Of a DNA stretch of 64,000 nt, positions 46,498 to 57,293 are shown one piece after another. The stretch comes from Hygrocybe punicea (Eukaryota > Basidiomycota > Agaricomycetes > Agaricales > Hygrophoraceae): positions 4,774,001 to 4,838,000 of the forward strand of contig OY744461.1 of assembly GCA_963556145.1 (NCBI GenBank). The letters are read 5' to 3'. The translations under genes were made by a program, and so were the position numbers. Within the stretch, counting starts at the first letter, position 1; each line of letters begins with the position of its first letter. Below the pieces are notes generated by a model. It saw nothing but the letters and a program-made list of their open reading frames with translations. It was not told the origin of the DNA and ran no database searches.

Positions 46498-46501
46498 AGT
46501 G

Positions 46502-46535
46502 CCCCCCTTCCTCATAGCGACGTCCTCGTCGCTAT
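46502..46535 (-). promoter_or_regulatory. Polypurine tract and adjoining hairpin
   Basis: On the minus strand GAGGAAGGGGGG (46513-46502) lies 4 nt before the 3' LTR, the expected place for plus-strand priming. Directly upstream is a perfect hairpin (ATAGCGACG, loop of 4, CGTCGCTAT; 46514-46535). Confidence 0.7.
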
Positions 46536-46612
46536 CAAAGACTCGAAACAGGGGGGAAAGAGGAAAAGAAAAGGGGGAAAACAGACTGAAAGACAGACCA
46601 AAAACAACCAAG

Positions 46613-48703
46613 CTAGTCTACTCCACTAGGGTCTAGTAAAGGAGGTCCAAGACTGGGATCAAAGGAAACAGGAATCTGTCTGAAAAAAGATGGGAGAGAA
46701 ACAGAGGGATGGGAAAGGTTATGAGAAACGTGGTGGACACGAGCCAGAAGTTTTGATGAGTTTCGCATAGAGATAGTGGGAAGGTGGTGGGGTTGTACTC
46801 GATACGGGGAGTCGTCGAAATGTATTGGGTATCGTTGATAACGAGGTGGGAGTCTATTTACAGGGTATCTCGGGGGAAGGTTTTGAGGGTGGACGCGGCG
46901 GTGACGGTAGCGAAGCGTGGACCATGGATTTTGCACTCGGGGGTAGGTAAGGGTGGGGACATTCTTGGGTCGCCAGATGGGGACGTGGGTATGATAGGTG
47001 TTGCGCCAAGTATGATTTTGGCAGGGGGTGTTGAATGTGGGGACAGCTTGAGTTTTTGGGGTAGGGATATTGGTGCGGCACGCTGACGGCGGTGTCTCCA
47101 TGGGCTCCGTTTGTGTAGACACGTTGGCATATCGTTTTGTGGGGCTAGGTGGGTCTCCTTCACATGCGGTCGTGTGTTGGAACGTTTCGTCGTGCTGTTT
47201 TATTCCCTTTCGGTGGGGTTTGTCCCCGGTGCGCGTTTCCTCCTTCGTGCTCGCGTGTTGTCGCGTTTTCTCACCCTGCTCTTTGTTGTTTTGCCTCGCA
47301 GCGCCATTTGCTTTGTCTCGGCTCTCTCCTGCAAGGAACTCCGCGATCTCGGATGCCAGAGGCCACGACTGGCCGTGCGGGTCTCCATGACGCGTTTGGT
47401 GGATGGTGGAAGCGCGGTACGGTGTGGGGACGAGATGGTCGTGTTGAGGGTTCGGTTTTGGGTCAGGGTAGACGGGGATGGTGGCGCGAGACGGTGTAGG
47501 CGCGAGACGTTCGTGTCGGAGGGGTTTCGAGGCCGGTTTCGCGGTGCTGGGAGTGGGCATGCCGGTGGGCGTTGAACACTCACGCTCATGCGAGCTTTTT
47601 GGGTTGGGGTGGGATATGGTTGCAGGCTGGGATGGAACGGGCGCGGGACAGGGCTCTGGGGTTGGCCTTGCATTGGGGTTGGGTCTACACGCCGGGCGTT
47701 CGCGCTCACGGCCGCTTTTGGCGCTGGGGTTGGGGTATTTCGAAGGCAGCTCACGGCTGCGCTCTGCTCGGGGGTGCTTGGGGTTGGGGGTGGCGAGAGC
47801 CATGGGCGCTGGGTATTCGCGTCCGTGTTCGGTTTGGAGGTGGTTGGCATTGTGGGACGGTGTGGTGGACGCGTTTGACGTGGGCTGGGGCTCGTCTTGG
47901 TACACCGGCATTGGCGTCTGTGGTTTCCGGGTCAACGGGGGCGGGGCCGTACGTTGGGGTTGCGGCTGAGGTGCTGGTGGTGCTTCGCGGTGCTTCACGT
48001 TCGTTGGTGACGTGGCGGCAGCAGCTGGGCTGGACTGGGGTTCGTTTGGGCACACGGGTGCTCGCGTTGGCCGTTCCTGGGTCGACGTGGGTGTGGTTGG
48101 ACGCTGGGGCCATGGTCCGAGTATTGAAGGCGAAGGCTGCAGCGTTGGGTGCAGCCGTAACATGGCAGTCGTGTTGGGCGTGATGGGCACGCGAGCGGAC
48201 GGCGTTGGGGCCTGCGAGACGGTAGACGGGGTTGCCGTTGACGTTGTGGGGACTTGGGGCGTGGTTGCGAGGGTGGGGGACGCGAACGTGGCGGTTGGGT
48301 TTGGGGCGCGTTCTGACGCGTTTTGCAGCGAGGGTGGGGCCATTTGGGTGGGCAATAACGACGTGGCGTGCTCGGGCGCGAACGTCGACGCTTTTGGTGG
48401 AGGTGGGCGTGCTGTGGTGTGCAGGGTTGAATCTTGGGGTCCGTGCCTCGTTTTTGGCTGGCCACAGTTGGCGGTAAGGTGGGTCGACGAGGCTGTTGAA
48501 TGTTCACGGTCGGAGGCACTGGGTGGTGTTGGGATGGCGTTGGCGGGCACCGGGGCAGTGAGCGTCGTCGTTGTGTTCATTTGGGTCCACGTCGCTGTGG
48601 GCTGGGCCGTTGGTGGCGAGATTGTTGGTTCTCTTTTTGTGTTGGTTTTCCGCCGCGTTTTTTCCTTCTTCGCTCGTTCTTTTTGCTTCTTTTTCGTAGT
48701 CAT
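46613..48703 (-). CDS. Proline/threonine-rich 696-residue protein of the LTR element
   Basis: The only long ORF of the element, intact from ATG at 48703 to a stop at 46613, about 190 nt after the primer-binding site. The first 25 residues are very basic (MTTKKKQKERAKKEKTRRKT). Residues 30 to about 560 are low-complexity Pro/Thr/Ala/Ser with scattered Arg/Lys and short imperfect repeats (for example ERERPACRPNPNARPTPEP). The last 130 residues are more complex and Arg/Tyr/Pro-rich (RYRHRRVHPQNLPPRYPVN). I see no zinc knuckle, protease, RT, RNase H or integrase motif. A nucleic-acid-binding Gag-like role is plausible from position and charge, but a captured host sequence is equally possible. Long plus-strand ORFs opposite it are shadows. 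Confidence 0.6.
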   Translation of the reverse strand: MTTKKKQKERAKKEKTRRKTNTKREPTISPPTAQPTATWTQMNTTTTLTAPVPANAIPTPPSASDREHSTASSTHLTANCGQPKTRHGPQDSTLHTTARPPPPKASTFAPEHATSLLPTQMAPPSLQNASERAPNPTATFASPTLATTPQVPTTSTATPSTVSQAPTPSARVPITPNTTAMLRLHPTLQPSPSILGPWPQRPTTPTSTQERPTRAPVCPNEPQSSPAAAATSPTNVKHREAPPAPQPQPQRTAPPPLTRKPQTPMPVYQDEPQPTSNASTTPSHNANHLQTEHGREYPAPMALATPNPKHPRAERSRELPSKYPNPSAKSGRERERPACRPNPNARPTPEPCPAPVPSQPATISHPNPKSSHERECSTPTGMPTPSTAKPASKPLRHERLAPTPSRATIPVYPDPKPNPQHDHLVPTPYRASTIHQTRHGDPHGQSWPLASEIAEFLAGESRDKANGAARQNNKEQGEKTRQHASTKEETRTGDKPHRKGIKQHDETFQHTTACEGDPPSPTKRYANVSTQTEPMETPPSACRTNIPTPKTQAVPTFNTPCQNHTWRNTYHTHVPIWRPKNVPTLTYPRVQNPWSTLRYRHRRVHPQNLPPRYPVNRLPPRYQRYPIHFDDSPYRVQPHHLPTISMRNSSKLLARVHHVSHNLSHPSVSLPSFFRQIPVSFDPSLGPPLLDPSGVD

Positions 48704-48894
48704 TTGTGTAGGTCGAGAAAATGAGAATGTTTGATGCTCGGAAAATCGTTTGGTGCTTGGAAAATCACTTGGTGCTCGGGGAACTGCTCGGTGCGCGGTG
48801 CTCTGTGCTCTGTGCTCTGTACTCGGAAAATCGCTGGGGTGCTGAAAAATGACTGGAAATCGCTGGAAGTCGCTGAAAGTCGCTCAAGACAGAA

Positions 48895-48922
48895 GCTGGG
48901 TTCGAATCCGCTCTCATCACCA
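48895..48922 (-). promoter_or_regulatory. Long tRNA-complementary primer-binding site
   Basis: The plus strand reads GGGTTCGAATCC, then GCTCTCATCACCA: the T-arm and 3' acceptor of a tRNA including the terminal CCA. On the element's strand this is TGGTGATGAGAGCGGATTCG, starting 3 nt after the LTR. Complementarity of about 25-28 nt, covering the whole T-arm, is longer than the usual 10-18 nt. The tRNA species was not identified. Confidence 0.75.
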
Positions 48923-48925
48923 CGT

Positions 48926-49080
48926 TGGAGTGGTACGGAGATACCACTCCGAGGGCTAGCTGGAGAATCTCGCAGAAGAGCTGGCGAGGAAGGATGGATT
49001 CGGACTGACTACTGACAGGGATCTATCTACAACGAACCGTGGGAGCCTCGTCACGTGACTAGGCACTCGCTACTACTCCA
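48926..49080 (-). repeat. LTR (5' LTR with respect to the element)
   Basis: 155 bp, no difference seen against the LTR at 46343-46497. On the minus strand it precedes the primer-binding site and the ORF. The promoter for the element would be expected here. Confidence 0.9.
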
Positions 49081-51464
49081 ACGTGGGACATGGAAGAGTC
49101 GTAGGGAAAGTAGAATTGGATCCTATGAGAGATTCTGTGCCCAAAGGGAGAGACTGTGTATCACTGGACTTGATCCTCACGAAACATTTCAAGCTTGGGT
49201 TTACCTGGAGTGATGTAGATGCCATGGCAGAGCAGTTGGATGTTCACTACCATCATCAGGAAGACCCTCTTATCCAAGTTGTATTTGGTATTCAAAGTGC
49301 AAGAAGATTGCAGATACGTGATAACCTTGGCAATATGTGGGATGAAATTCTACTTTTCATTATTCGATCGGGCAGGCATTTGCCACTCCCAGGAACTTGA
49401 CGTTAACAATGATGCAGAGAAGCTTCTGCGTGTCCTTGCTGGACTCAGTTTTTCATCCAAGGAATGGTTGGGTTATGATCCAACAATCATCTGTCACCTG
49501 GACAGAGTCATGGAAGTCAAGGTAGTGAATTGGTACAGGATCCAGCAGACAATCTTCTGGAGCAATGTGCTCTGTGGCCAGGCAACAATATGCTGGCATG
49601 GGACTCGCAACGGTGAAGATTACGCGATCAAAGATATGTGGACTAACACATCCCGCGATCTCACCAAGAAAGACATTTTGGACGACCTAACTGACATCAA
49701 CGGGGTACCAAAAGTCGTGGAAGAAGCTATCATTACCATCGACAACAAACCAGATACCACTGATAACTGCAGGTTAGCGATGGAGGATGTAACTATTCCA
49801 TGGAGCAAGCAGGGACCAAAGAAATTCAGTAATCTTGAGAACCGAATTCATCGCAGACTTGTATTGGAACCCCTTGGAATTCCTTTGATGTCCTTCAACT
49901 CCAAGAAAGAACTGATATTGGTTTTCATTGATATTGTAGAAAGTGGGTCATTTCAGTGGCATGGTATGATATCAGCTGATGCCATGATTTACTTCATTGT
50001 AAACTCGTCGAGGAAAAGGGTATTCTTCATTGCGACATCAGTTTAAATAATGTCATGATGTATACCCCAAAAAATGCAGAGAACTGTCAACCTTCCATGC
50101 CGTCAGAAAACCACCAAGGATATCTCATTGATTTCGACTATGCATTCATATACCCAAGCCACAGAAAACTTGCAGCGATGAAAGCAAGGAATTCCAACAC
50201 TCGAAAGAATCCTGCTGTCTCAGCAGGGCACCGAACTGTTAGTGGTGTTATATTATTATATATTCCAGTGCCTTTGATCTTGTCTTCAGGGAGCAGTGCC
50301 ATTTATGGCTTGGGCGGTCCTCTGAGACCACACTAAGGTTGTGCATGGGCCAGAGCATGACCTTGAATCCTTGTTTTACGTTCTTATATGGATCTACACC
50401 CACCAAGCGGGCCCCCATGGTCTACTCAGAACAGATCTCAAGTCAGCAAAAGATATACCGATCTCAAAATAAATCAATCCGGAAAAGTCATTTCGCGATG
50501 TTGCAGATGCCAAACTTGGACAGTTCTCATATGAGGAGACATTTCGAATCGGATATCCTTTCCTTCTATCATTCATACTTTAACAATTTAAAAAAATGCA
50601 GCACAAATCTGCATGTGCTATTTTTTGCCGATCGTAAGAAAAAGGCTACACACAAGGAGATGGTCAATATTTTTCGCTCTGCTCTGAACAACCTTTCTGA
50701 GGAGTCTGCAGTTGCAACATCTGCCGCCGAGCATCCTGTTCTTCCTTTTCAACCCTTCATCAACAAACCAACTCGATACTCTGTGGATGAGGACGAAGAT
50801 GAACACAATAACGGTGACAATGACAATGACAATGGCAATGGCAATGGCAATGGCAATGGCAATGAATGTGATGAACGTGAACATGACAAGGGTGAGGTTG
50901 GCGAAGGAAAAGATGAACAGGGTGACGAGGAAGATGGGATGGCTAATGATGGACAGACGGATGGACATGAGTCTGAACCTGATGCCCTCCAGGGAAATGT
51001 CAATGACAAAGACAGAGATGACTACCCAGTCTACCCAATCTCCCATCAGGGCAGTCAGGACCTCTCCAATATCATACAGGCAGGCGTGATTGCGTCCAAA
51101 GCTAATGATCCAATCCTCAAATGTAAACAAGATGATATCTTTACCGAAGTCATATCCGAGAGAGTGAAGGCCAACAGACATTGCAGACTCACTGGCAAAA
51201 CATGAATCCTTGGATCAGGCAAAATAGTAAGCTTGCATATCATCTTGGAAGGATTTTCCAGTGACTAAACCCCACCATTCCCTTGTGTTCAATATGGTAC
51301 ATAAACATTTGCAGCCTACTATAAATACCCCTCCAGCCCATTGTTAAATATGTCATATTCTGTCTATATGAATTATGTGTTTGTTTGTTTGTATATTAAT
51401 GATACTTGTGCCTTATTTGTTCTCCGTTATTCATGTGACATGTTGACTTTCTTCTGCTACAACC

Positions 51465-54420
51465 ATGAGTGCGCTTTCAAGGTTTAAATCATCCAGAAAC
51501 TCGTCCAACTCTTCCAGAAGTGTTAGTTCACAAAGGGGATCAACCATCTATAGCGAAAATGGCAGCTCTCCCTTAGGCTCTCATGGTCGAGATGATGAAG
51601 ATAGCCTTGTTGGGGATGACGATTGTAGCTCTTCCCCTCCTGCAAGTAAAAGGCTCAAACATTCGGCCCTGTAAATCTGTCATCAGCATAATATCCCTGA
51701 AAATTCTCTTGACACCTTCTGTGACATGAGCAATTCTTGTGTCCTCGATGCCTCACTGACAATAGTTGGTGCGCTCAGCTTGGCACCCTGATCATGATGT
51801 TGCTGGACATCAAAGCCGATTTCATCGGTCAGAAGCTCTGCAATAGTAAGGATTCTCATGCTTAATTGTTGGCATCATTGGATTTCAGGGTGAGTGTTAT
51901 ACAATTGTATGGCGCCTTTCTTCTCACATCCCACAACCAGGCCAGGTTGCAGGACCATTTGTTGGCATGTCTATTGTCTCCCAACCTCACAGCTTATGTC
52001 ACAGATCTTGCCTCTCACATTATGGTAAGATATTTGATGTATCAGCAGTTGCTATTCTGAAAGTCACGCTAGATGGTAATCAAAGAAGAACCCCTTGTCT
52101 TCAAGGTTCCTGTTGAGGTTTTTGAGGATCCCGAATTGTGGATCAAGCTTACGACACTTGTCAAAGAACTCTTAACTTTGGGATGAAGCAATATCAAACA
52201 AAAGGTTACATTTTATTGCCACTACAGATGATGAATTGGTGACTTTCCCTTTTAGATCTCTGGGTCTCTGGGAGCTGTCAGGAAAGAGCTCAACATCAGT
52301 GAGCTGACGAGATCGCTCGCACCTAGTGGCATCGAGATCACATTTCTTCACTGGTCCTGTATTGCATTTCTGGTGAGTATGCGCATGGACAGTGAGATGC
52401 AACTCATTTCTTTCTCTCTTTCTGATTCTAGCGCCAATCTTTAGTGTATTTCGAACAGAAATGCAAAGAAAAACATCAAGGGCTGCACCATACCAAGAAT
52501 GGTGAAAATGGTGAGAAGGATGTATGCGCTGAGATACCCATTGACCCAGTACTACTCCAGGAGGATGAGGCCCACACTCATGAGGCTTTTTGTTACGGAT
52601 CGCTTCTGCAGCGGGCTCCGGCAACAATCAACTTAACTGGGGATCGGATTCCAGAGGAGAGAGAAGCAGTTTTCATTGTTGCTTACTACTAAGACAACAC
52701 TGCTAAGAGGGGGGGTTCATGGTACAATGTCATTGCGAGCCGTGGGGGTTACCCAAGATAAGGGGGTCTGCCCCAAGAACCAGACTAAACGTAAGGAAAG
52801 GAAAAGAAGAAAAAGTCCGAACCAACAACAAGAACAGTACATATAGTGGCTGGTCTTGAGGGGAGGTAAATAGGAATACAACCATGAAGCCACAACATGT
52901 CCAACTCTACCATGTGTTCACCATGAGGCGTACATGAGGCGTCCTCATGTCGATGTTCTCGCGATCCAACTGGAGGCCCGGGTGTCATTGAGGATAGAAG
53001 AGGTCCGGATGACTCGGATGATTTGTCATCGGATCATGTGACAAGCAGAATTGCCAATTCGGGGTCTACACTTGCTGTAACAGGCAAGTGCGCAGTTTGG
53101 CAAGTGCGTTGCACGGTCGGGTCAAAGATGGGTATCGTCCAGTGTGGGGTTGGCAATGAGAGTGTCTTGAGGTAGCATGGATATAGCGGCAAGGTTGGTA
53201 TGAAAGAAAATGAAGGAATGTATAGAGGAAAAAACCAACTAGGACAATGGGCTAGTCGAGGTCAGACATATGAACAGCATAAGCTATACCGGATGACGAT
53301 GTCTGTTGATGACATATCGAGGAGCGGTGTCTTGTCCTGTTTGTGGAACAAGAAGGTCCACTTGATGTCAGTATTCGTCCAAGAAAGGGTATCATTGTAA
53401 ACGAGTGTGGGAGATATCAAGGTTATAGATGGAAAAGGTTAAATGAATGTGGGTCCAGGTTTCGAGTCATGGCACGAGTGACAAGATGTGGGAACAAGTC
53501 GTCGGGTACTGCATTGAAGCGGTGTCGTGCGAACAATATGCGATAGGGGTTGGTTCACTGTTTGGGAAGTCGTATGGTCTGTGGTCGAAGTCCAAAAGAA
53601 TGTGCTTCGGCAATGGTCGGATTAGAGAGAACAGTGAAATGTCCCGTGATCGAGGATTGTCCAGGGCATGCGTGCAGGTGAGGAATGTCGTCGGATCGTC
53701 AGGGAGGATAATGGTAGGCACAGAATACGAAAGTGGAAACCATATATCCGAGAATGGCAATTGTCAATTACGTGTCGAGATATTGTTGAGGTGGAAGTCA
53801 GAAGTATCAATGGTAGAAGGGTTTCGATGCCGATGCCAAAGATAGATCATAACAAAGTAGAAACCGATCAGGAAGGTGATGGCAATGCTGCCAATAACAA
53901 TTACGGTAATGAGCTGTGTCGGGAGTACAGCCATTGTGAATCGGTTTGTCGTGGGATGAAGTCAACAATATGTCAGGGCGAGGGAAAAGACAATAGCGAT
54001 GATGTCCGTCGGCAAGGAGACTATTCGGGTACAGCAAGGTAACGTGGGGATGTGTCCATGGTCGGTCTGGATTGTTCTAGAAGAAGAAAGGAAGAAAAGA
54101 GAACAAGGACAAGAATAAACAACAATGTCCAAAAGAAGACAAAAGGTAAAGGGGAACGAAAAAGGAAGGTATGGTAAAGTGGAATCGTCATCGTGGGTAG
54201 TGGAGTCGGAATCGGAGTTGTGGAGTTGAAAAATGTAACACTTTTAAACATGATAACGAACAATTAGGCGGCAAAGACCCAGAGGAAGACAGTAATTCAG
54301 ATGATGAGTGTGGCAATGAGGAGTCTTCGCCTACTGGTTGGAAGTGTTTCCAGCATGATCTAAGGCTCTACCCAGGAACACTCCAGAAAAGTGCAGTGAC
54401 CTCTCCTGAACTATGGCAGA
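51465..54420 (+). pseudogene. Conserved fungal hypothetical gene, decayed and split
   Basis: Starts MSALSRFKSSRNSSNSSRSV with a Ser-rich head, then an in-frame TAA at 51672. Family-like blocks follow in shifting frames: SNSCVLDASLTIVGA, LGTLIMMLLDIKADFIGQKL, VIQLYGAFLLTSHNQARLQ, FKVPVEVFEDPELWIKL, ELTRSLAPSGIEITFLHW, and YGSLLQRAPATINLTGDR. After an interposed block (52700-54266) the frame seems to resume with GGKDPEEDSNSDDECGNEE. These blocks look like a protein family often found near transposons in mushroom genomes. I know no function for it. Intron positions could not be fixed because of the lesions. Confidence 0.5.
52700..54266. other. Unidentified 1.5-kb block inside the hypothetical gene
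   Basis: Coding similarity ends near 52715 (AAGAGGGGGGG) and seems to resume near 54267. The block has many short frames on both strands, none recognisable, a purine-rich strand from 54070 to 54170, and GTGGAGTCGGAATCGG-like repeats near its end. It may be part of an LTR retroelement, but I cannot find paired LTRs. Confidence 0.4.
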
Positions 54421-55332
54421 GCTGCCTGCAGGCCAAATTACAATGGTGATTCATATGTTTCCCCTTGGTTCTCTCCATGATAAATTGAATTCTTACCATG
54501 TATCTGCAGTGGTGATCTGTCATCTGTTCCACCTGAGGGATCTCCGCTCCCCATTTTTGTCTTCACATTTCAGTGTTCAACCCTTCCCAGCTTGTCGCAT
54601 CGTCCTGTTTGTTGTCGCATTGCTCGAGGATTATCCCTCCACTACCCCAGATCTGCTTCATCCTCGATTTTTTCGGCTGTCTCATCACTCATTGCTTTAG
54701 TTCCCCCCCTCTGCTTGCTTTCAAACATGTCGTTGCTTTGTACTCACATTCTTGCCACTCATTTATAGCCATTATATAATATTTTTTTACCATTCAATAC
54801 ATTCATCGTGCTGTGTCTCCATCAATTTACAATGTGCGTGAATATGGGTCGTGACCCAATAGTAATTTAAGCCTTACCCCAATAATGTCCTGCACTTACA
54901 TCTGGCCTCGGGCTCAGGCTAATGTCAACATTGAGACGGACATGGAGCCAACCTCAGGCCAACGTTGGCATTGCAAGGCTGGTACAGGGATTCAAGGCAA
55001 ACCTTTGATAGAACATGAGAATCCAAGGTTCATTCAAGGTTCAGTCATCAATGTTGGCACAACAATTGGTAATCACTGTTCAATTTCTCATAAGGTTAAG
55101 CCATACAAATGATGATTCTAGCCCTAGTACCACACTGGCTTCTCATGTTTAAATGGAGGGTTGATGCAATCATTTATTTTACATTGGTCAAAATAGGCTG
55201 TCACATTGTAGCAACATTGCCAGTAAAAACTTCTCATCTGTCATCCCTGTCACAGCATTGGGATCTCTTGGGGGTGTACAGAAGGACCCATGAATTATAT
55301 TTAATAGGCGCTTTCAGAATGCACGGTAGGAG
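54421..55332. other. Non-coding spacer before the Harbinger locus
   Basis: Only short ORFs. One of 75 codons (54885-55112) matches nothing I know. A 12-bp palindrome GGGTCGTGACCC lies near 54846. The left end of the Harbinger element may be here, but no terminal repeat was identified. Confidence 0.35.
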
Positions 55333-57293
55333 GTGCTGTCAGAAACTAGTTTGGACACTCAACAGCGTCCCAGCATGTTTGGTGAACCAATGGAGTTTGA
55401 AGAAATTGCAGAACCTAATCTAACTGGCATGGCAGGTGGGAAAAGCAAAAAACAACAAAGAATTGATATCAATAATGACACCACTTGTCCTCCCCCTACC
55501 AAACACTTTTGCATGCCTCCGAGGGGAAAACAGACCTCATCCGATACCATTAAGGTCTCCTGGTCCGACTCATATGATACTGCCAGAATGGACCGCCTTC
55601 TTGACTGGCTTGATGAGCATCCCACTGAGCGGCATATGTTGTTTTCTGATTCAGCCCAAGAGGCTAGAGCCGAGGGATGTCGTCAAGATGTAGGAAAAAC
55701 ACAAAAATCCACATACCACGCAATGATGGCAGCCCATATCTTTGAAAATGACTGAAACCCAGAGTATAAGTGCCATTACATGGCCAACCCTGCAAAATTC
55801 ACAAAGTCAGTTGCAGATCACCTTATTATGTATGTTCCTTGTCTTGTTGCACTTTGTCTGGTGCTGATGTATCAATAAAGTCTCAAGAAGAAATACATGT
55901 GCAGATGGGCCTCAGTGGTTCCAGTTTGACATGGGAGCAGTTGATGCTTGCCCCTGAGCAACAAAACCTTGCCGGTGTGTTTTCTCATTCTGGAGCAGGA
56001 TGGAAACTGAACCAAAGCTTATTTTTCACCGAAAATTCAGTTCGAGTTTCCATATTTTCCTCGTCTTCATGGTTATTGGAGGTCCATCCCTAGTTTCAAC
56101 CCTCATGTTGTGTCTCTTCAGACCTGGCTCAAGATCTTCAGTCTGAAACACACAACCTTCTTTTTCGGAACACAGGCATGTGTGGTGACGCTGCCCTTGA
56201 TAGCCCAGGCGCCAGGGATGCAGAAGGCATAGAGGGTCAGAATATGTGTAGTGTTGTCAACCTCAATGACATCAGTGTCATGCCAGAATCCTGGCAGGTT
56301 CCTCTGCTGCAGAGAGCCCATCCAGCTATCCCACTCGCTTCCCAGTTTAATTTCCATCCATCTACGTCATCTCAGCTTCAAATGAATGAGCAGCCGTCTC
56401 TCACACCACCCTTCTGAGTCATGGTTTCATCTGGACTGTCAGGGGGGTCCCATTTCTCCTCCCAACACTCATCACCAGTGCCATCACTTCATTTTTCACC
56501 CTATTACATTCCATCTTCCCCTTGCCCTCTAGTCTGTTCAGCAGAGGGTTCTTTCCAACCTCAATCATTGTTCTCATCTCCAAATCTGTCTCCTATCACA
56601 CTGCTGAGTGGATCACCCAATATTACCCCTCCTCCCGAAGCTACTCCCTCTAGCTCTTCTATTCAGCAATACCATTCACACCAGCCATCTGTATGAGGCC
56701 ATGGCAGCTCTGCACCACCACTTGGACGTCCACGATCAAGCAATATAACCAGATGATCACACATGGAAGACAATGTTCCAAGTCAGACCCAAAACTTCGA
56801 CAGCATCTACATGGCGAACGTTGGCATGCTTGATTGAAAGAAGCAACATGAGCATGAGCTTAGGTTGGAGAGATACAAGGCTGAAGTACTGTGATTGCAA
56901 TACTCACTGGCGGCAATGGATTTGGAGAAGCAAAAGATGGATATTAATGCACAACACAGTCGTGAGCTAGAAGCACATCAAGAGTGCCTCATGTCGATGT
57001 ACATTTGATACGAGGAACTTCGGCTCCAAAACCCCCAGGCAGGTCCATCAGGCAAAGTGGCTGGAATGCTGCCACCACCACCACCACCACCACCACCACC
57101 ACCACCTCTTCCCACACTCCCACCAACTCCAGATTTTCTATTAGGACCGGCTGGGGGCCAGCACATGGATCACAATTTGGATGAAAACTCTCTAATGATG
57201 GTTGGGGCTGAGGTTCATGGCAGAGGTTCTGGTTCTGGCGAAGCAAGTGCCACGGATGACACAGATGCAGGTGGATATGACACATACAACTAG
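55333..57293 (+). pseudogene. Harbinger-associated Myb-like protein, decayed
   Basis: An N-terminal KKQQR basic patch is followed by a Myb/trihelix-like domain: VSWSDSYDTARMDRLLDWLD, RHMLFSDSAQEARAEG, YHAMMAAHIFENDN and KFTKSVADHLI (55545-55830). An intron or frameshift follows, then GLSGSSLTWEQLM and, in another frame, PYFPRLHGYWRSIPSFNPHV (56053-56110). The long Ser/Pro-rich middle leads to a C-terminal coiled-coil (HEHELRLERYKAE, MDLEKQKMDINAQHSRELEA) and a Pro/Gly/Asp tail ending DTDAGGYDTYN at 57293. PIF/Harbinger transposons encode a Myb-like partner that brings the transposase to DNA, and the convergent transposase 250 bp away fits that arrangement. At least two frameshifts and several stops are present. 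Confidence 0.7.

Larger units (their letters stand above)
46343..49080 (-). mobile_element. Compact LTR retroelement with one unknown ORF
   Basis: Two 155-bp direct repeats (46343-46497 and 48926-49080), apparently identical, begin TGGAGTGGTACGGAG and end CTACTACTCCA; both are flanked outside by ACGT (46339-46342, 49081-49084). On the minus strand the 5' LTR (48926-49080) is followed after 3 nt by a sequence complementary to a tRNA 3' end, and a purine tract precedes the 3' LTR. The 2.4-kb interior encodes only a proline-rich 696-codon ORF; there is no reverse transcriptase, integrase or protease. Interior GC content is higher than the surroundings. It must rely on enzymes supplied elsewhere. 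Identical LTRs indicate recent insertion. Confidence 0.85.
45298..51205 (+). pseudogene. FunK1-family protein kinase, decayed and split
   Basis: N-terminal FunK1-like region at 45298-45605 (MVPRLVETLFPNKVIPATIH, KGAETRLVTFFNLVNTKI). After an inserted block it resumes at 49083-49500 (FTWSDVDAMAEQLD; RYVITLAICGMKFYFSLFDR; LGYDPTI). The kinase core follows: GEDYAIKDMW (VAIK-type lysine, near 49615), GILHCDISLNNVM (catalytic loop, near 50019-50060), YLIDFDYAF (DFG equivalent, near 50118), then HDLESLFYVLIWIC (near 50353). The C-terminal extension is rich in Asp/Glu/Asn/Gly (50800-50960) and ends at 51205. At least three frame changes and a 3.5-kb insertion disrupt it. FunK1 kinases are strongly expanded in mushroom-forming fungi; substrates are unknown. 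Confidence 0.8.

Noticed and set aside
47070..48734. Plus-strand ORFs up to 240 codons opposite the LTR-element ORF
   Set aside because: They are antisense shadows of the GC-rich 696-codon frame; the LTR, PBS and polypurine tract all fix the element on the minus strand.
48850..48922. Possible functional tRNA gene
   Set aside because: Only the T-arm and acceptor 3' half with an encoded CCA are present, directly beside an LTR; this is a primer-binding site, not a tRNA gene.
50618..51181. 187-codon minus-strand ORF
   Set aside because: It is the reverse strand of the Asp/Glu/Asn/Gly-rich C-terminal extension of the FunK1 kinase.
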